Counted from the stretch's first letter, positions 25,760-33,731 are shown. The stretch is 64,000 nucleotides of DNA from Siderastrea radians (GCA_964017195.1 OZ024888.1:13905201-13969200); one strand, 5' to 3'. Program-made: numbers and translations. The notes: generated by a model from the sequence alone, not told the origin.

Positions 25760-26060
25760 GTTTGAGATGGGAAACCGCTGACCAGTGGGAAAAAAGGATC
25801 GCGGGCTCAAGGGGAAGGAAAACCGCGGAGAAAACGCGGGCTCAAAGTCCAAAGTCCAATTTGGGGAAGAGGAATAACCCTTGGAGTGAAAACAAGAGAA
25901 AAAAAATGAATAAATCACATTTTATTAATTTGTTTACAAACATGAGTACAGCTTCACTCTCATCGCCAAGTTGACACGATTTTCCTACGTTTTCACTGGC
26001 CACAAACAATACATGTCGACCTTCATTGTATGCTTCCAATTGAGGAATGTAGCTGAGAAT

Positions 26061-26066
26061 TTTATT
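26061..26066 (-). terminator. Poly(A) signal for the left-end minus-strand gene
   Basis: TTTATT on the plus strand reads AATAAA on the minus strand, 56 bases past the stop of the zinc-module gene. It lies inside the TIR, mirrors the DNA polymerase signal at 46,786-46,791, and so is shared by both ends. Confidence 0.6.
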
Positions 26067-26121
26067 AATTTGTTTACAAACATGGTGTCCTTACTGAGAA
26101 CTCAAAATGTTCTTCATGTCC

Positions 26122-26961
26122 TTACTGACAACTCAAAATGTTCTTCATGTGTGGAAGGACTTCGCTTGGGGTGTGGCCAAGAAAATGGGGTATGTTGCTG
26201 ATTGTATCCGGATTCTTGAAGATTTTTCCCCAGAATCCTTCAGCGGCTCCGGTGTCTGTATGACAAATACCATACCACAGAGAACCATTCCAGATACGTT
26301 CGACTTTTTTCACAAATTGGGGGTCTTGTTTCCAATCGTAATGGAGGATTTCAATCACTGTGGTGGAATGACTTTGTCGGATGTAAATACAATTGGGGAT
26401 TAGATCAGGATTCTTTCTCCAGTGGTCAGCACAGGCTACGTGACAGGGGGTTCGGCAGCAGATCAATCGGTTTTGATAGGTGACATCTTTTTTACAGACG
26501 ATGCACGAGGTGGTGGGGAAAGGATTCAGTTCTTTCATGCTTGAAATGACTTCGCTGGGGGTGTGGCCAAGAAACTCGATTTCTTCATATCGGCAATACC
26601 TGTGGCGGTGTCTTCCCCAGAATCCTTGGACGTCTTCCAAATATATGGGTTCACCGCACTTGAATTGATAAGCGATACCATACCAGAGAGGAAGGAGGTG
26701 ATGTATGATTCCCGGAAAAGTATGCTGGTACCAGTAACGTTTGACTTCTTTCATAAATTGGGGGTCTTTTTTCCATTCTTCATGAAGGATTTCAAGGACG
26801 TGGAGGGTAGTTGTGACTCCACATCTAAAGCAACAAGGGAGATTTTGTTCTCGCTGCTGCTGTTTGGCACAGGTTACATGACAGGGTTTTTCGCAGCACA
26901 TCAAAATGGATGGTTTGGTGACAGGTTTCTTACACACCAGGCATGGTTGGGGTTGAGCCAT
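26122..26961 (-). CDS. Tandem-duplicated zinc-module protein, function unknown
   Basis: A 279-residue protein from ATG 26,961; the in-frame GTG just upstream is not a eukaryotic start. It is two copies of one module of about 140 residues. Each begins with a cross-brace-like cluster, C-x2-C-x11-CC-x3/4-PCH-x2-CA (about residues 7-45 and 151-190). Each then has a helical part with EILH-x2-W-K-x-DPQF, WYGI and GFWG, and ends in FLGHTPSEV. In the first copy the zinc cluster ends CC-x2-C; in the second these late cysteines are partly lost. RING- or PHD-like folding is plausible but unproven, and no E3 function should be assumed. A TATA box at about 27,024-27,032 (minus) and its promoter shared with the divergent gene suggest early expression. 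Confidence 0.75.
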   Translation of the reverse strand: MAQPQPCLVCKKPVTKPSILMCCEKPCHVTCAKQQQREQNLPCCFRCGVTTTLHVLEILHEEWKKDPQFMKEVKRYWYQHTFPGIIHHLLPLWYGIAYQFKCGEPIYLEDVQGFWGRHRHRYCRYEEIEFLGHTPSEVISSMKELNPFPTTSCIVCKKDVTYQNRLICCRTPCHVACADHWRKNPDLIPNCIYIRQSHSTTVIEILHYDWKQDPQFVKKVERIWNGSLWYGICHTDTGAAEGFWGKIFKNPDTISNIPHFLGHTPSEVLPHMKNILSCQ

Positions 26962-27023
26962 CACTTGTTGGGTTTCTGGACTGGATCATCGATGAGTGTG
27001 AAAACATGAAATGGGACGGTGGT

Positions 27024-27179
27024 TTTTATAGAGAAACAAAAGGGTCACGTGGGAGGGAAGGGGCCAATGAGAAGGAGGTCCCATGATACTGTGGGAGGGG
27101 GACGGGGACGAGGAGGGGGGACCCCCCTCCCCCCTCCTTAGATAGACCATCAGGCATTGCGCCGATCGGGGTATATAAG
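27024..27179. promoter_or_regulatory. Left bidirectional early promoter
   Basis: A minus-strand TATA (CTATAAAAA complement, 27,024-27,032), E-box CACGTG (27,046-27,051), CCAAT (27,064-27,068), a perfect inverted repeat GGAGGGGGGACCCCCCTCC (27,112-27,130) and a plus-strand TATATAAG (27,172-27,179). The same elements recur in inverted order at 42,347-42,522, in front of DNA polymerase B and its divergent neighbour. The two regions are inverted duplicates. Confidence 0.7.
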
Positions 27180-27256
27180 TTAAGGGAGGCCACAGGACGC
27201 CATTCCTAGCTTTGAGTTCGTGCTGTCTTGACTTTTGTCAGTTGGTGTCGCTAAAA

Positions 27257-27781
27257 ATGTCGGAAACAAGAAGAGTATTGGGGTCCCTGGGCAGTGAAAT
27301 GAATGTGGGAGGAGAAGACAGTTTGAGGAGGAGAGTGGGACCGGAGTTGACCCCATTGGACCGTCATGCGAGACGCATGCATGAACAACAGCAGCAAGTT
27401 TGGCGGGGACTGACCCGGGAGCGCGTGGCTGCCTTTCTGCGTATGTTTTTGATGTGTTTCGTGGAGACGGAGAATGGTCTCCCACTCCACCCTATCACCT
27501 ACAAGATGTTAAAGAAAGCTCTCGTGAAGGATATCATCCCATGGATACATTTTCGGCTCGTGTACACCATGGAGGAGAGGTGGTGGCCGATCACCCTGGC
27601 CCAGTTTAGAGAAGTGAATGGCTACTTGGCGGATCACCTGCCGCGGATCCAGAAAGAGGCCCAATGGGATGCCATTCGGTATTTTTATGAGGAGGTGGTC
27701 CGCCAAAGGGACGAACTGAAACGACTGGAGGAGATGGAAAGGGAGGCCATGAAGGCCGTAAGGCGTTGTTTGAACAGTTGA
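27257..27781 (+). CDS. Unknown helical early protein
   Basis: A 174-residue protein from ATG 27,257. Upstream in-frame TTG codons are ignored because TATATAAG at 27,172 puts transcription start near 27,200. The sequence looks mostly alpha-helical. It has a Gln-rich HEQQQQVW segment, a hydrophobic FLRMFLMCFVE helix, the aromatic motif ERWWPITLAQF and a charged C-terminal coiled coil (RQRDELKRLEEMEREAMKAV). There are no zinc ligands or membrane segments, and I do not recognise a family. It does not show the NWGR motif of Bcl-2 proteins. Its promoter module is shared with the polymerase unit, so it is probably an early regulator or host-interaction protein. Confidence 0.7.
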   Translation: MSETRRVLGSLGSEMNVGGEDSLRRRVGPELTPLDRHARRMHEQQQQVWRGLTRERVAAFLRMFLMCFVETENGLPLHPITYKMLKKALVKDIIPWIHFRLVYTMEERWWPITLAQFREVNGYLADHLPRIQKEAQWDAIRYFYEEVVRQRDELKRLEEMEREAMKAVRRCLNS

Positions 27782-27884
27782 ACATTTTGATTTCTGTTGA
27801 GTTTATTGTGAGTCAAGGCTGCTGTGCGTCAAGAGACATTATTTATGATGAACGTGCAAAACCAGTGATGTCAGTTTTTTAAAA

Positions 27885-27898
27885 TTTTTAATTAAAAA
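27885..27898. terminator. Palindromic bidirectional poly(A) signal
   Basis: The perfect palindrome TTTTTAATTAAAAA gives ATTAAA on both strands. It lies between the convergent genes ending at 27,781 (+) and 28,042 (-), so one element could serve both. Confidence 0.45.
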
Positions 27899-28041
27899 GA
27901 AGAGTTGATATTTTTTACAAAGAGTGGTCTGTGTTCTTTTGCCACGCAGGCGTTCCTATTTACAATTGGAAAAAACTACAATTGGAAAAAAGTAAAAACT
28001 AAAAAGGCCTATGTACAAATTCCAAAAGTAAAAATTAAAAA

Positions 28042-28734
28042 TTACAAATGAAAGTCTTCCAGTTCCAGACGTAATTGATCAATGTTCTCGGGGAGACAGA
28101 AGGTGCGGTTGAACAAGGCTTGAATTTCGGCTCGGGTTTTGTCGTCCACGTCCCGGGATCCTACCACGGCACTGCTTTGATGAAGGGTGGGCTTTTTGGG
28201 GCCCCAAGGAACAAATTGACTGCCAGTGACCAGGGTGGCGGCATTCTCGTTGACTTGGTAGTAATGGTCCGAGCGGTACCACGTTTGACTGGGAATGTCA
28301 AAGAGATAGACGGGTTTGCCTTGATCCATGGCCAATTGCACGGTCCAACCGGTACCCCCTTTCACGCGTTTATGATCCGGTTCCAAGATGCCAAAGGCAT
28401 AGATGGTATGGGCTTTCTTGGCCAATTGATAATTGCGTTGCAGCAATTGCAGGGTGTAAAAATGAGTGGGCATTTTTTTGCCTAGTTTCTCCGCTGCCTG
28501 GTGAAGATGAGGGTTGGCCAACATCAGCACTTCCACCGTAGAAGGGGTGATGAACGTGGCTCGAGGATGGTTCGGGGGGACCAGGACTTCGAGTTGCATC
28601 CCAAAGTGTTTGGCTTGTTCTTCGACGAGAGCATCCGTACCTTTGGCTCCCCCGGTGTAGACCACATGACCATGACCCACTTGCAGTTCCAAGGCACCGA
28701 GATCTTGTTCTCCGATCATGATGTCCGGGGGCAT
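28042..28734 (-). CDS. SLOG/DprA-like Rossmann-fold nucleotide-binding protein
   Basis: A 230-residue protein; ATG 28,734 is the first methionine (an upstream in-frame TTG is ignored). The pattern is that of the SLOG (SMF/DprA-LOG) superfamily, closest to YspA-like forms: a beta strand into a Gly loop (VVYTGGAKGTDALVEEQA, about residues 24-41), a middle QRNYQLAKKAHTIYAFG segment, and a second Gly loop GGTGWTVQLAMDQGKPVYLFD (about 128-148). SLOG domains bind or process nucleotide ligands in bacterial conflict systems; the ligand here is unknown. It diverges from the GRF-finger gene across a promoter with CArG and CCAAT repeats. A SLATT-like membrane protein is encoded on the same element at 38,038-38,715. 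Confidence 0.75.
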   Translation of the reverse strand: MPPDIMIGEQDLGALELQVGHGHVVYTGGAKGTDALVEEQAKHFGMQLEVLVPPNHPRATFITPSTVEVLMLANPHLHQAAEKLGKKMPTHFYTLQLLQRNYQLAKKAHTIYAFGILEPDHKRVKGGTGWTVQLAMDQGKPVYLFDIPSQTWYRSDHYYQVNENAATLVTGSQFVPWGPKKPTLHQSSAVVGSRDVDDKTRAEIQALFNRTFCLPENIDQLRLELEDFHL

Positions 28735-28772
28735 GGCTTGGGAGAATAACGATTCAGGTAGCAAGGGACCCT

Positions 28773-28908
28773 CTTAAATAGAGACAGTTGACCAATGGGA
28801 AGACAAGAGGTCCTTATAAGGTCATAACAAGCTGACCAATGGGAAGAGGAGACGTCCTTATAAGGTCATGAAAAGCTGACCAATGACAGCGTAGGGGTAT
28901 GGGTATAA
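28773..28908. promoter_or_regulatory. Bidirectional promoter with 44-bp repeats and CArG boxes
   Basis: A 44-bp unit repeats from about 28,787 and 28,831, with a third partial copy at 28,875. Each unit starts TGACCAAT, and the two full units contain the perfect SRF consensus CCTTATAAGG (28,812-28,821 and 28,856-28,865). A TATAAAAAG box at 28,903-28,911 serves the plus-strand GRF gene. A weaker TATTTAAG (minus, 28,773-28,780) may serve the SLOG gene. Confidence 0.65.
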
Positions 28909-28943
28909 AAAGGCAGGGGCAGGTGAAAAAAATCGTGAGCACG

Positions 28944-29846
28944 ATGTCAGTCGATCGGAAGAGAAAGCCAAGCGACCTTCCTTCGGGGAAGAAGAAGAAG
29001 AAGACTATTCAAACGATGACGCCCGTGGACTGTGATCCGGTGGTAGGGGAGGTGGTGGAAGATACCCGAGCGGCGGTGGAAGATATGATGAAAGAATTGA
29101 ATGACATGGTGGAGCAATCTACACCACAATTCACTCTGACAACAGTGTATGACAATGCGGAGGACTATGCTCAAGCGAAAGCCAACAGTGAAAGAGCCCT
29201 AGCTAGTTCGGTGGACTATATGGTATGCCCTTGCCATGACGTGCGTTTGGAGGCCCGAGAATCTCAAAAGGGATGGAAGTATGTGAAATGTCCCATGCAA
29301 CCCTGTTTGCTGTTTTGTGGACAAGATCAAGCCCTGGAGTATATGAAAGCCGTGTATAGTCAACCTCATACAGAAGTGTTGGACATGTGGACTTGTTTGC
29401 AGTGTTTTTGCCGGGAACCCGCCACGCTGCAACAGAGCCATTCGACCCAGAACCCCGATCGTTTGTTTCTGAATTGTTCCAAGAAAACGTGTGGCTTCTT
29501 CCGATGGGCCGATCAACCCTTGGGTCCCAAGTACTGGAGTTGGTTTCATGACACCCCTCCCAAGAAAGCCGACCAACAAGCTGAATCTCCTTTGTCTACC
29601 CGGGATGCGCAAGGGTATCCCAAGCGGGGCTATGACATCCCTGGCCCGCCTCCTCGTGCCCCCAGGAAAGAGGATCGGCCCCTGACAGATTATGAGAAAC
29701 AATTGCTACGAGAAATTCAAGAGCTCAAGAACCGTCAAGAAATGATGGTGGCCCCAGCGCCACCACCCCCCAAGTACAGTGACAGTGTAGAGAACTGGCA
29801 GAAAGATCTCGAGACCGTCACTTATGGTCGTCTAGGTCTCTTTTAA
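28944..29846 (+). CDS. Tandem GRF-type zinc-finger protein
   Basis: A 300-residue protein. An upstream in-frame ATG at 28,899 overlaps the TATA box, so ATG 28,944 is taken as the start. A Lys-rich N-terminus (GKKKKK) and an acidic helix precede two cysteine modules. The first (about residues 94-130) reads CPCHDVRL...YVKCPMQPCLLFC. The second (about 151-190) reads CLQCFCREP...N-x2-R-x-F-x2-C...CGFFRWAD, matching the GRF zinc finger of APE2, NEIL3, TOP3A and TTF2, which binds single-stranded DNA. A Pro-rich linker and a C-terminal coiled coil (DYEKQLLREIQELKNRQEMM) follow. By analogy it could be an ssDNA-binding replication factor; this is inferred. A poly(A) signal lies 23 bases after the stop. 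Confidence 0.72.
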   Translation: MSVDRKRKPSDLPSGKKKKKTIQTMTPVDCDPVVGEVVEDTRAAVEDMMKELNDMVEQSTPQFTLTTVYDNAEDYAQAKANSERALASSVDYMVCPCHDVRLEARESQKGWKYVKCPMQPCLLFCGQDQALEYMKAVYSQPHTEVLDMWTCLQCFCREPATLQQSHSTQNPDRLFLNCSKKTCGFFRWADQPLGPKYWSWFHDTPPKKADQQAESPLSTRDAQGYPKRGYDIPGPPPRAPRKEDRPLTDYEKQLLREIQELKNRQEMMVAPAPPPPKYSDSVENWQKDLETVTYGRLGLF

Positions 29847-29868
29847 ATGGTTTTAAAAAAGGAGTAGG

Positions 29869-29874
29869 AATAAA
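29869..29874 (+). terminator. Poly(A) signal AATAAA after the GRF gene
   Basis: AATAAA 23 bases downstream of the TAA at 29,846, followed by a T-rich stretch. Confidence 0.65.
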
Positions 29875-29890
29875 ATTTTTTATTTCGTCC

Positions 29891-30253
29891 ATGGAGGCTG
29901 TTGTGTGTGATGCGTGGGAGTCTCTCTGGTCCTTGGGGCAATGGCAATGCCAGCAATCCCTGTGTCAAGTGTTATATGATCACCAACCCGGGCCCCCCAT
30001 CCCGATTCCTCCCTGTCCCGAGGATGCGCACCCTCTCCACGTCTTTGAAGAAACCCACGTCGATCGTAACCTGTATCGATGGGTGGTGTTTGTCGTATGG
30101 TTAAAAGGGCATCCGGACGCCTGGCGATGGTATCGAATCATTCAAAAGGCGCATCCCCACACCATTCCTTCCATATCGACGTTATGGGATGAATGTCAGA
30201 ACGTATGGCCCCTCGAAAGAAAACTCAACGCTGGTCAACAACAACAAAGTTGA
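29891..30253 (+). CDS. Small unknown ORF upstream of the integrase
   Basis: A 120-residue ORF whose start CCATGG is a strong Kozak context. It is rich in Trp, His and Pro (DAWESLWSLGQWQCQQSL; YRWVVFVVWLKGHPDAWRWY) and ends in Gln repeats. It overlaps the integrase start by 61 bases in another frame. No family was recognised. It may be a real accessory protein or act as an upstream ORF that lowers integrase translation. Codon use looks like that of neighbouring viral genes. Confidence 0.4.
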   Translation: MEAVVCDAWESLWSLGQWQCQQSLCQVLYDHQPGPPIPIPPCPEDAHPLHVFEETHVDRNLYRWVVFVVWLKGHPDAWRWYRIIQKAHPHTIPSISTLWDECQNVWPLERKLNAGQQQQS

Positions 30254-31362
30254 AGAAAACCAAACGCCCTGTCTCGTCCACGAAGAAAAGCCAGGTCTCG
30301 CAACAATGGTTAAACCGTTACCACGATCCTAGCGCTCCGGGGAGTTTAGGCGGGGTGCAACGGTTTGCCAAAGCCCAGGGCCTCCCTTTGAAAAAAGCCC
30401 AACGACTCTTGGAACAGGATGTGGGCTACACCTTGCATAAACCCCGTCGTCGTCGTTTTGCTACCTTACCCGTGGTCGTGGGAGGGTTGGACGATCAATG
30501 GGCCGCGGATTTAGTGGAAGTGCAACGGTTGGCTAAACATAATCGGGGTATACGCTACTTATTGACCGTCGTGGATGTCTTGTCCAAGTACGCGTGGGTC
30601 CAACCGTTGAAAACCAAAACCGGCGTGGCCCTCGTCAAAGCCTTTGAGAAGATTTTGAGACAAGGAGGACGTCACCCCAACCGATTGCAAACGGATCGAG
30701 GGAAAGAATTTTACAATCGGACCTTTCAACGATGGGTGGAGGAGCAAGACATTCACCATTTTTCCACCGAAGGGGATGCCAAAGCCAGTGTGGTGGAACG
30801 ATTTAACCGCACCTTGAAAGAACGGTTGTACCGGTATTTGACCACGGCCAACACCTTACGCTTTGACAATGTCTTACCCCAGTTGGTGCAAGGGTACAAT
30901 GCCACCCGTCATCGAAGTATTGGTATGCCCCCCGAAGACGTGACGTGGGACAACGAAGAAGCCGTGTGGAAACGATTGTACAGCAAACGATTGAAAGGCT
31001 ACAAAAAACCTCAATTCAAAGTGGGCGATCGGGTGCGTCTCAACACGATTCATCGGACCTTTGAAAAAGGCTATCTCCCCGGTTGGACCGAAGAAGTGTT
31101 TGTGGTGCATCGGGTGATCCCGGGCCCCGTGCCCACCTATAAGATTCACGAATGGGATGACACCCCCATCCAAGGCACGTTTTACGAGGAGGATTTACAA
31201 AAAGTCCAGGTGTCCGACGTGTTTCGCATCGAAAAGGTACTTAAGCGTCAAAAAGATCGTTGGTTGGTCAAGTGGAAAGGGTGGCCCGACAAGTACAATA
31301 GTTGGATTGCTCGTGGTGACGTGACGTCCCTTCAACCGCGCAAACGACGTCGACGACGATGA
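30193..31362 (+). CDS. Polinton integrase (RVE family) with chromodomain
   Basis: A 389-residue retrovirus-like integrase that inserts the linear viral DNA into the host genome. The N-terminal helical region ends in the usual HKPRRRRF segment, followed by GGLDDQWAADL. The catalytic DDE triad is visible as D in WAADLVEV (about 105), D in LQTDRGKEF (about 168) and E in VVERFNRTLKE (about 202). An SH3-like basic domain (about 270-300, FKVGDRVRLN) precedes a C-terminal chromodomain (about 340-376: FRIEKVLK...WLVKWKGWPDKYNSW), which could direct insertion to methylated-histone chromatin. A second in-frame Met lies four codons in. The stop overlaps the next start as ATGA. The intact triad and the perfect target duplication fit a functional enzyme. 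Confidence 0.95.
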   Translation: MSERMAPRKKTQRWSTTTKLKKTKRPVSSTKKSQVSQQWLNRYHDPSAPGSLGGVQRFAKAQGLPLKKAQRLLEQDVGYTLHKPRRRRFATLPVVVGGLDDQWAADLVEVQRLAKHNRGIRYLLTVVDVLSKYAWVQPLKTKTGVALVKAFEKILRQGGRHPNRLQTDRGKEFYNRTFQRWVEEQDIHHFSTEGDAKASVVERFNRTLKERLYRYLTTANTLRFDNVLPQLVQGYNATRHRSIGMPPEDVTWDNEEAVWKRLYSKRLKGYKKPQFKVGDRVRLNTIHRTFEKGYLPGWTEEVFVVHRVIPGPVPTYKIHEWDDTPIQGTFYEEDLQKVQVSDVFRIEKVLKRQKDRWLVKWKGWPDKYNSWIARGDVTSLQPRKRRRRR

Positions 31363-32399
31363 CGTTCGTTCCCAATTCGTCGTTTTACGTGACGTTGATG
31401 AGTCATGCGAGTACCAAAGAGTTTCCGGGCAACAAGAGTCATCATTTCAGAAACCGGTTGCCGAAACCCATTCGATTTATGGGACGCGGATGGATGGTGG
31501 GTATGGTGAGTTTATCCTTACCCACCATTCCGGTGGTGGCGGAAGAAGGAGGCGTGGGCGAATCCCATCCTCTGTTGTATGTACGATGGCACGAACGCGT
31601 GCACGACAAAGACGATCAAGGCAACGATGTCTGGTGGCATCAACGTCGCGAACTCTTTACCTACGGCCGGGATATGAAAAAGGAATTGGCCTCGTCGACG
31701 GGATCGCACTTGCTTCATCAACTGGTGTACCGGTACGAGCAAAGCCGTGCCAAACAAACCCAACCCCTCAACATATGGGCCGAGAACAATGGCGTCAAAT
31801 TGTACCCGACCTTTGAATGGACCTCCGACGGGGATTTGGTGTTGAATACCGTCAATGTGGATTACAAACGACAAGTGGCCCGCGTGGAATGGGGTAGAAC
31901 CTTGGCCTTGAGAATGGGATGGATTGAACAAGTGTCGACGGGAGTCTATCGATTGGGACCCAATATCCTACAAGAATTTCATTCGGACACGATTCCTACC
32001 CCGTCGGATGTCGTGGATGGCAGCAATAAACCCGCCTTTTGGAAAGTGGATGGGGATTATCTGAACTTGAGTATGACTTGTAATTGGCGGTTTGTGAATT
32101 TGAACGCGACCTTTCGGCCCTCGTTGGAATTTCCCTCGGTGCGTCCTTTGCACGTGTATTGTGATGTAGGGACCAGTAGTATGGTAGGGGGTCGCATCAC
32201 GGATCTCTTACGAGAAATCAAGTACCAGCCCAAAGAAACCACGCACTTTGAACCGCGCCATATTCAATATGTCCCGGTACGCAATGAAGTGGTGGAAATC
32301 GTGGAAACGCAAATGGCCGAAATCAATGGGGATCTCGCCCAATTTGGCGAAGGGCATACCCTCCTGACCCTCCACTTTAAAAGGGAGGTGGTGGTGTGA
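31359..32399 (+). CDS. Penton-like minor capsid protein, paralogue 1
   Basis: A 346-residue protein starting at ATG 31,359, inside the integrase stop (ATGA). It begins FYVTLMSHASTKEFPGNKS and RLPKPIRF...GWMVGMVSLSLP, the N-terminal pattern of the minor capsid (penton-type) proteins of animal Polintons. Its C-terminus has TDLLREIKY, RNEVVEIVETQMAEINGDL and FGEGHTLLTLHFKR. The next gene is a paralogue with the same blocks (LGPN-x2-QEF; C-x-WRF-x-NLN; PLHVY-x-DV). A penton-vertex role is inferred from position and family; a fibre-like role for one copy is possible. Confidence 0.75.
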   Translation: MTFVPNSSFYVTLMSHASTKEFPGNKSHHFRNRLPKPIRFMGRGWMVGMVSLSLPTIPVVAEEGGVGESHPLLYVRWHERVHDKDDQGNDVWWHQRRELFTYGRDMKKELASSTGSHLLHQLVYRYEQSRAKQTQPLNIWAENNGVKLYPTFEWTSDGDLVLNTVNVDYKRQVARVEWGRTLALRMGWIEQVSTGVYRLGPNILQEFHSDTIPTPSDVVDGSNKPAFWKVDGDYLNLSMTCNWRFVNLNATFRPSLEFPSVRPLHVYCDVGTSSMVGGRITDLLREIKYQPKETTHFEPRHIQYVPVRNEVVEIVETQMAEINGDLAQFGEGHTLLTLHFKREVVV

Positions 32400-32410
32400 A
32401 GCAGACAAAG

Positions 32411-33463
32411 ATGTCGTTCTACGTGACGTTACCCAGTCATTCCAACCGACGGGAATTTCCCCACAACCAAGCCAATAACTTCAAGATTCGTCTACCGAAA
32501 CCGTTGCAGTTATCCGGAGGGGGATGGCAAGTGGGGTTGAGTGCCATTTCCTTACCAGATGCGCGCGTCAATTTGTACGAGTTGGTGAAGAAAAATGGGT
32601 ACGTCATGGGGACGTCCTGGGACCAAACCTATCCCAAACCGGATGGAAAAGATGGGGAAATGACCTCGCGAGTAGACATCGCGCGAACCATCATCGATGA
32701 CGTGAAAGATTTGGATTGGGTGGTGGATGGGGTGAGTTTCATGAAAGCCATCATTGCTCACTTGGAACAACAACGTATGGAATTGGCCATTCAAGGGGGC
32801 CGGTTTGTCAACGATCAAGGCAAACACACCTACATCAAGTTTCGTTGGGAAGGCGAGGATCTGCTCATCGACAACACGAATGTCTGTCATTGCGGCAACA
32901 AAACACCTTCCCTGACTATCTATACCAAGTTAGCACTCAAGATGGGATGGTTACGTCAAATTGACACTGTATTGACGTTGGGGCCAAACTTACAACAAGA
33001 ATTCATCGGGGATCAAATCCCCAACATGACAAAACCGGCCGTTGACAACGATTGGAACGATGTCAACGACGATCAGAGCAAGGCGGTCTTTTGGACGGTG
33101 CGTTCGTTTTTACCGGATTATTTACAATTGAGTATGAGTTGTCATTGGCGTTTCACCAACTTGAATGTAGCGTTTCGGGCGGTGGTGGGGGAACCCACAC
33201 GATCATTGCACGTGTACTCCGACGTGGCAGGCAGCACGATGGTGGGCAATCGCGTGACCGATTTGTTGCGTGAAATCCAGTACAAGCGACAAGCACGAGG
33301 CACCCTGTACTTTGAACCGTTGCACATTCAATACATGGCTCTTCGTAACGAGGTGGTGGAAATGATTCACGTTCAAGTGGCCGAAACGATTGGTAGAGGA
33401 GGAGACTTGGTCAAGTTTGGTGAAGGTCATACCATTGTCACGTTACACTTCAAAAAGGCATAA
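32411..33463 (+). CDS. Penton-like minor capsid protein, paralogue 2
   Basis: A 350-residue protein. An in-frame GTG at 32,396 overlaps the upstream stop, but the first ATG is 32,411, giving MSFYVTLPSHSNRREFPHNQ. It aligns along its whole length with the upstream gene, including GWQVGLSAISLP, LGPNLQQEF, CHWRFTNLN, TDLLREIQY, ALRNEVVEMIHVQVAE and FGEGHTIVTLHFK. The middle region diverges (about residues 50-140), which suggests different partners or surface exposure. Together the pair looks like a tandem duplication within the capsid gene block. Confidence 0.75.
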   Translation: MSFYVTLPSHSNRREFPHNQANNFKIRLPKPLQLSGGGWQVGLSAISLPDARVNLYELVKKNGYVMGTSWDQTYPKPDGKDGEMTSRVDIARTIIDDVKDLDWVVDGVSFMKAIIAHLEQQRMELAIQGGRFVNDQGKHTYIKFRWEGEDLLIDNTNVCHCGNKTPSLTIYTKLALKMGWLRQIDTVLTLGPNLQQEFIGDQIPNMTKPAVDNDWNDVNDDQSKAVFWTVRSFLPDYLQLSMSCHWRFTNLNVAFRAVVGEPTRSLHVYSDVAGSTMVGNRVTDLLREIQYKRQARGTLYFEPLHIQYMALRNEVVEMIHVQVAETIGRGGDLVKFGEGHTIVTLHFKKA

Positions 33464-33496
33464 AAAAGAGAGTCGAGAAGGAACCCCCAGTCAATC

Positions 33497-33730
33497 ATGC
33501 CTCCGAAACGACGACGACGACGACGACGCCGAAAACAACCTCCCCAAGCGGGGGAAGGGATCAACGCAGTGATTGCGGGAATTCCTAAAACGGCCTGGTC
33601 CATCACCAAAGGGCTAGAAAAGTTGGCGAAAAAGAATGCCAGAAAATCGCATTTGAAACGCATGGAGGAAATCCGACAAGGAAAACGAAAACGCTATGCG
33701 GGGGAATCGTTTACGTGCAGCCTCATGTGA
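33497..33730 (+). CDS. Small basic protein with an adenain-type site
   Basis: A 77-residue protein with a poly-Arg N-terminus (PPKRRRRRRRRKQPPQAGEG), a short hydrophobic segment (INAVIAGIPKTAWSI) and a Lys-rich tail. The motif Q-A-G-E/G fits the adenain cleavage consensus (M/I/L/N/Q)-x-G-x/G, so the viral protease may remove the basic leader. It resembles a DNA-condensing or core peptide precursor. It sits between the penton-like genes and the capsid gene. No specific homologue was recognised. Confidence 0.6.
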   Translation: MPPKRRRRRRRRKQPPQAGEGINAVIAGIPKTAWSITKGLEKLAKKNARKSHLKRMEEIRQGKRKRYAGESFTCSLM

Positions 33731-33731
33731 G

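Larger units (their letters stand above)
25615..26098 (+). repeat. Left terminal inverted repeat
   Basis: Homologous, in inverse orientation, to about 46,754-47,378. It contains two to three copies of the 48-bp unit with ACCGCTGACCAGTGG, versus about seven on the right. It also has a duplicated TTTTATTAATTTGTTTACAA segment (about 25,920 and 26,060) that occurs once on the right. The inner end is the shared CCTTACTGAG motif. Confidence 0.85.

Noticed and set aside
27257..27781. Bcl-2-like apoptosis inhibitor
   Set aside because: Considered because related viruses can carry such genes, but the BH1 NWGR-type motif and a C-terminal membrane anchor are missing.
29199..29702. 167-codon antisense ORF in the GRF gene
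   Set aside because: Shadow of a gene with clear domains on the other strand.
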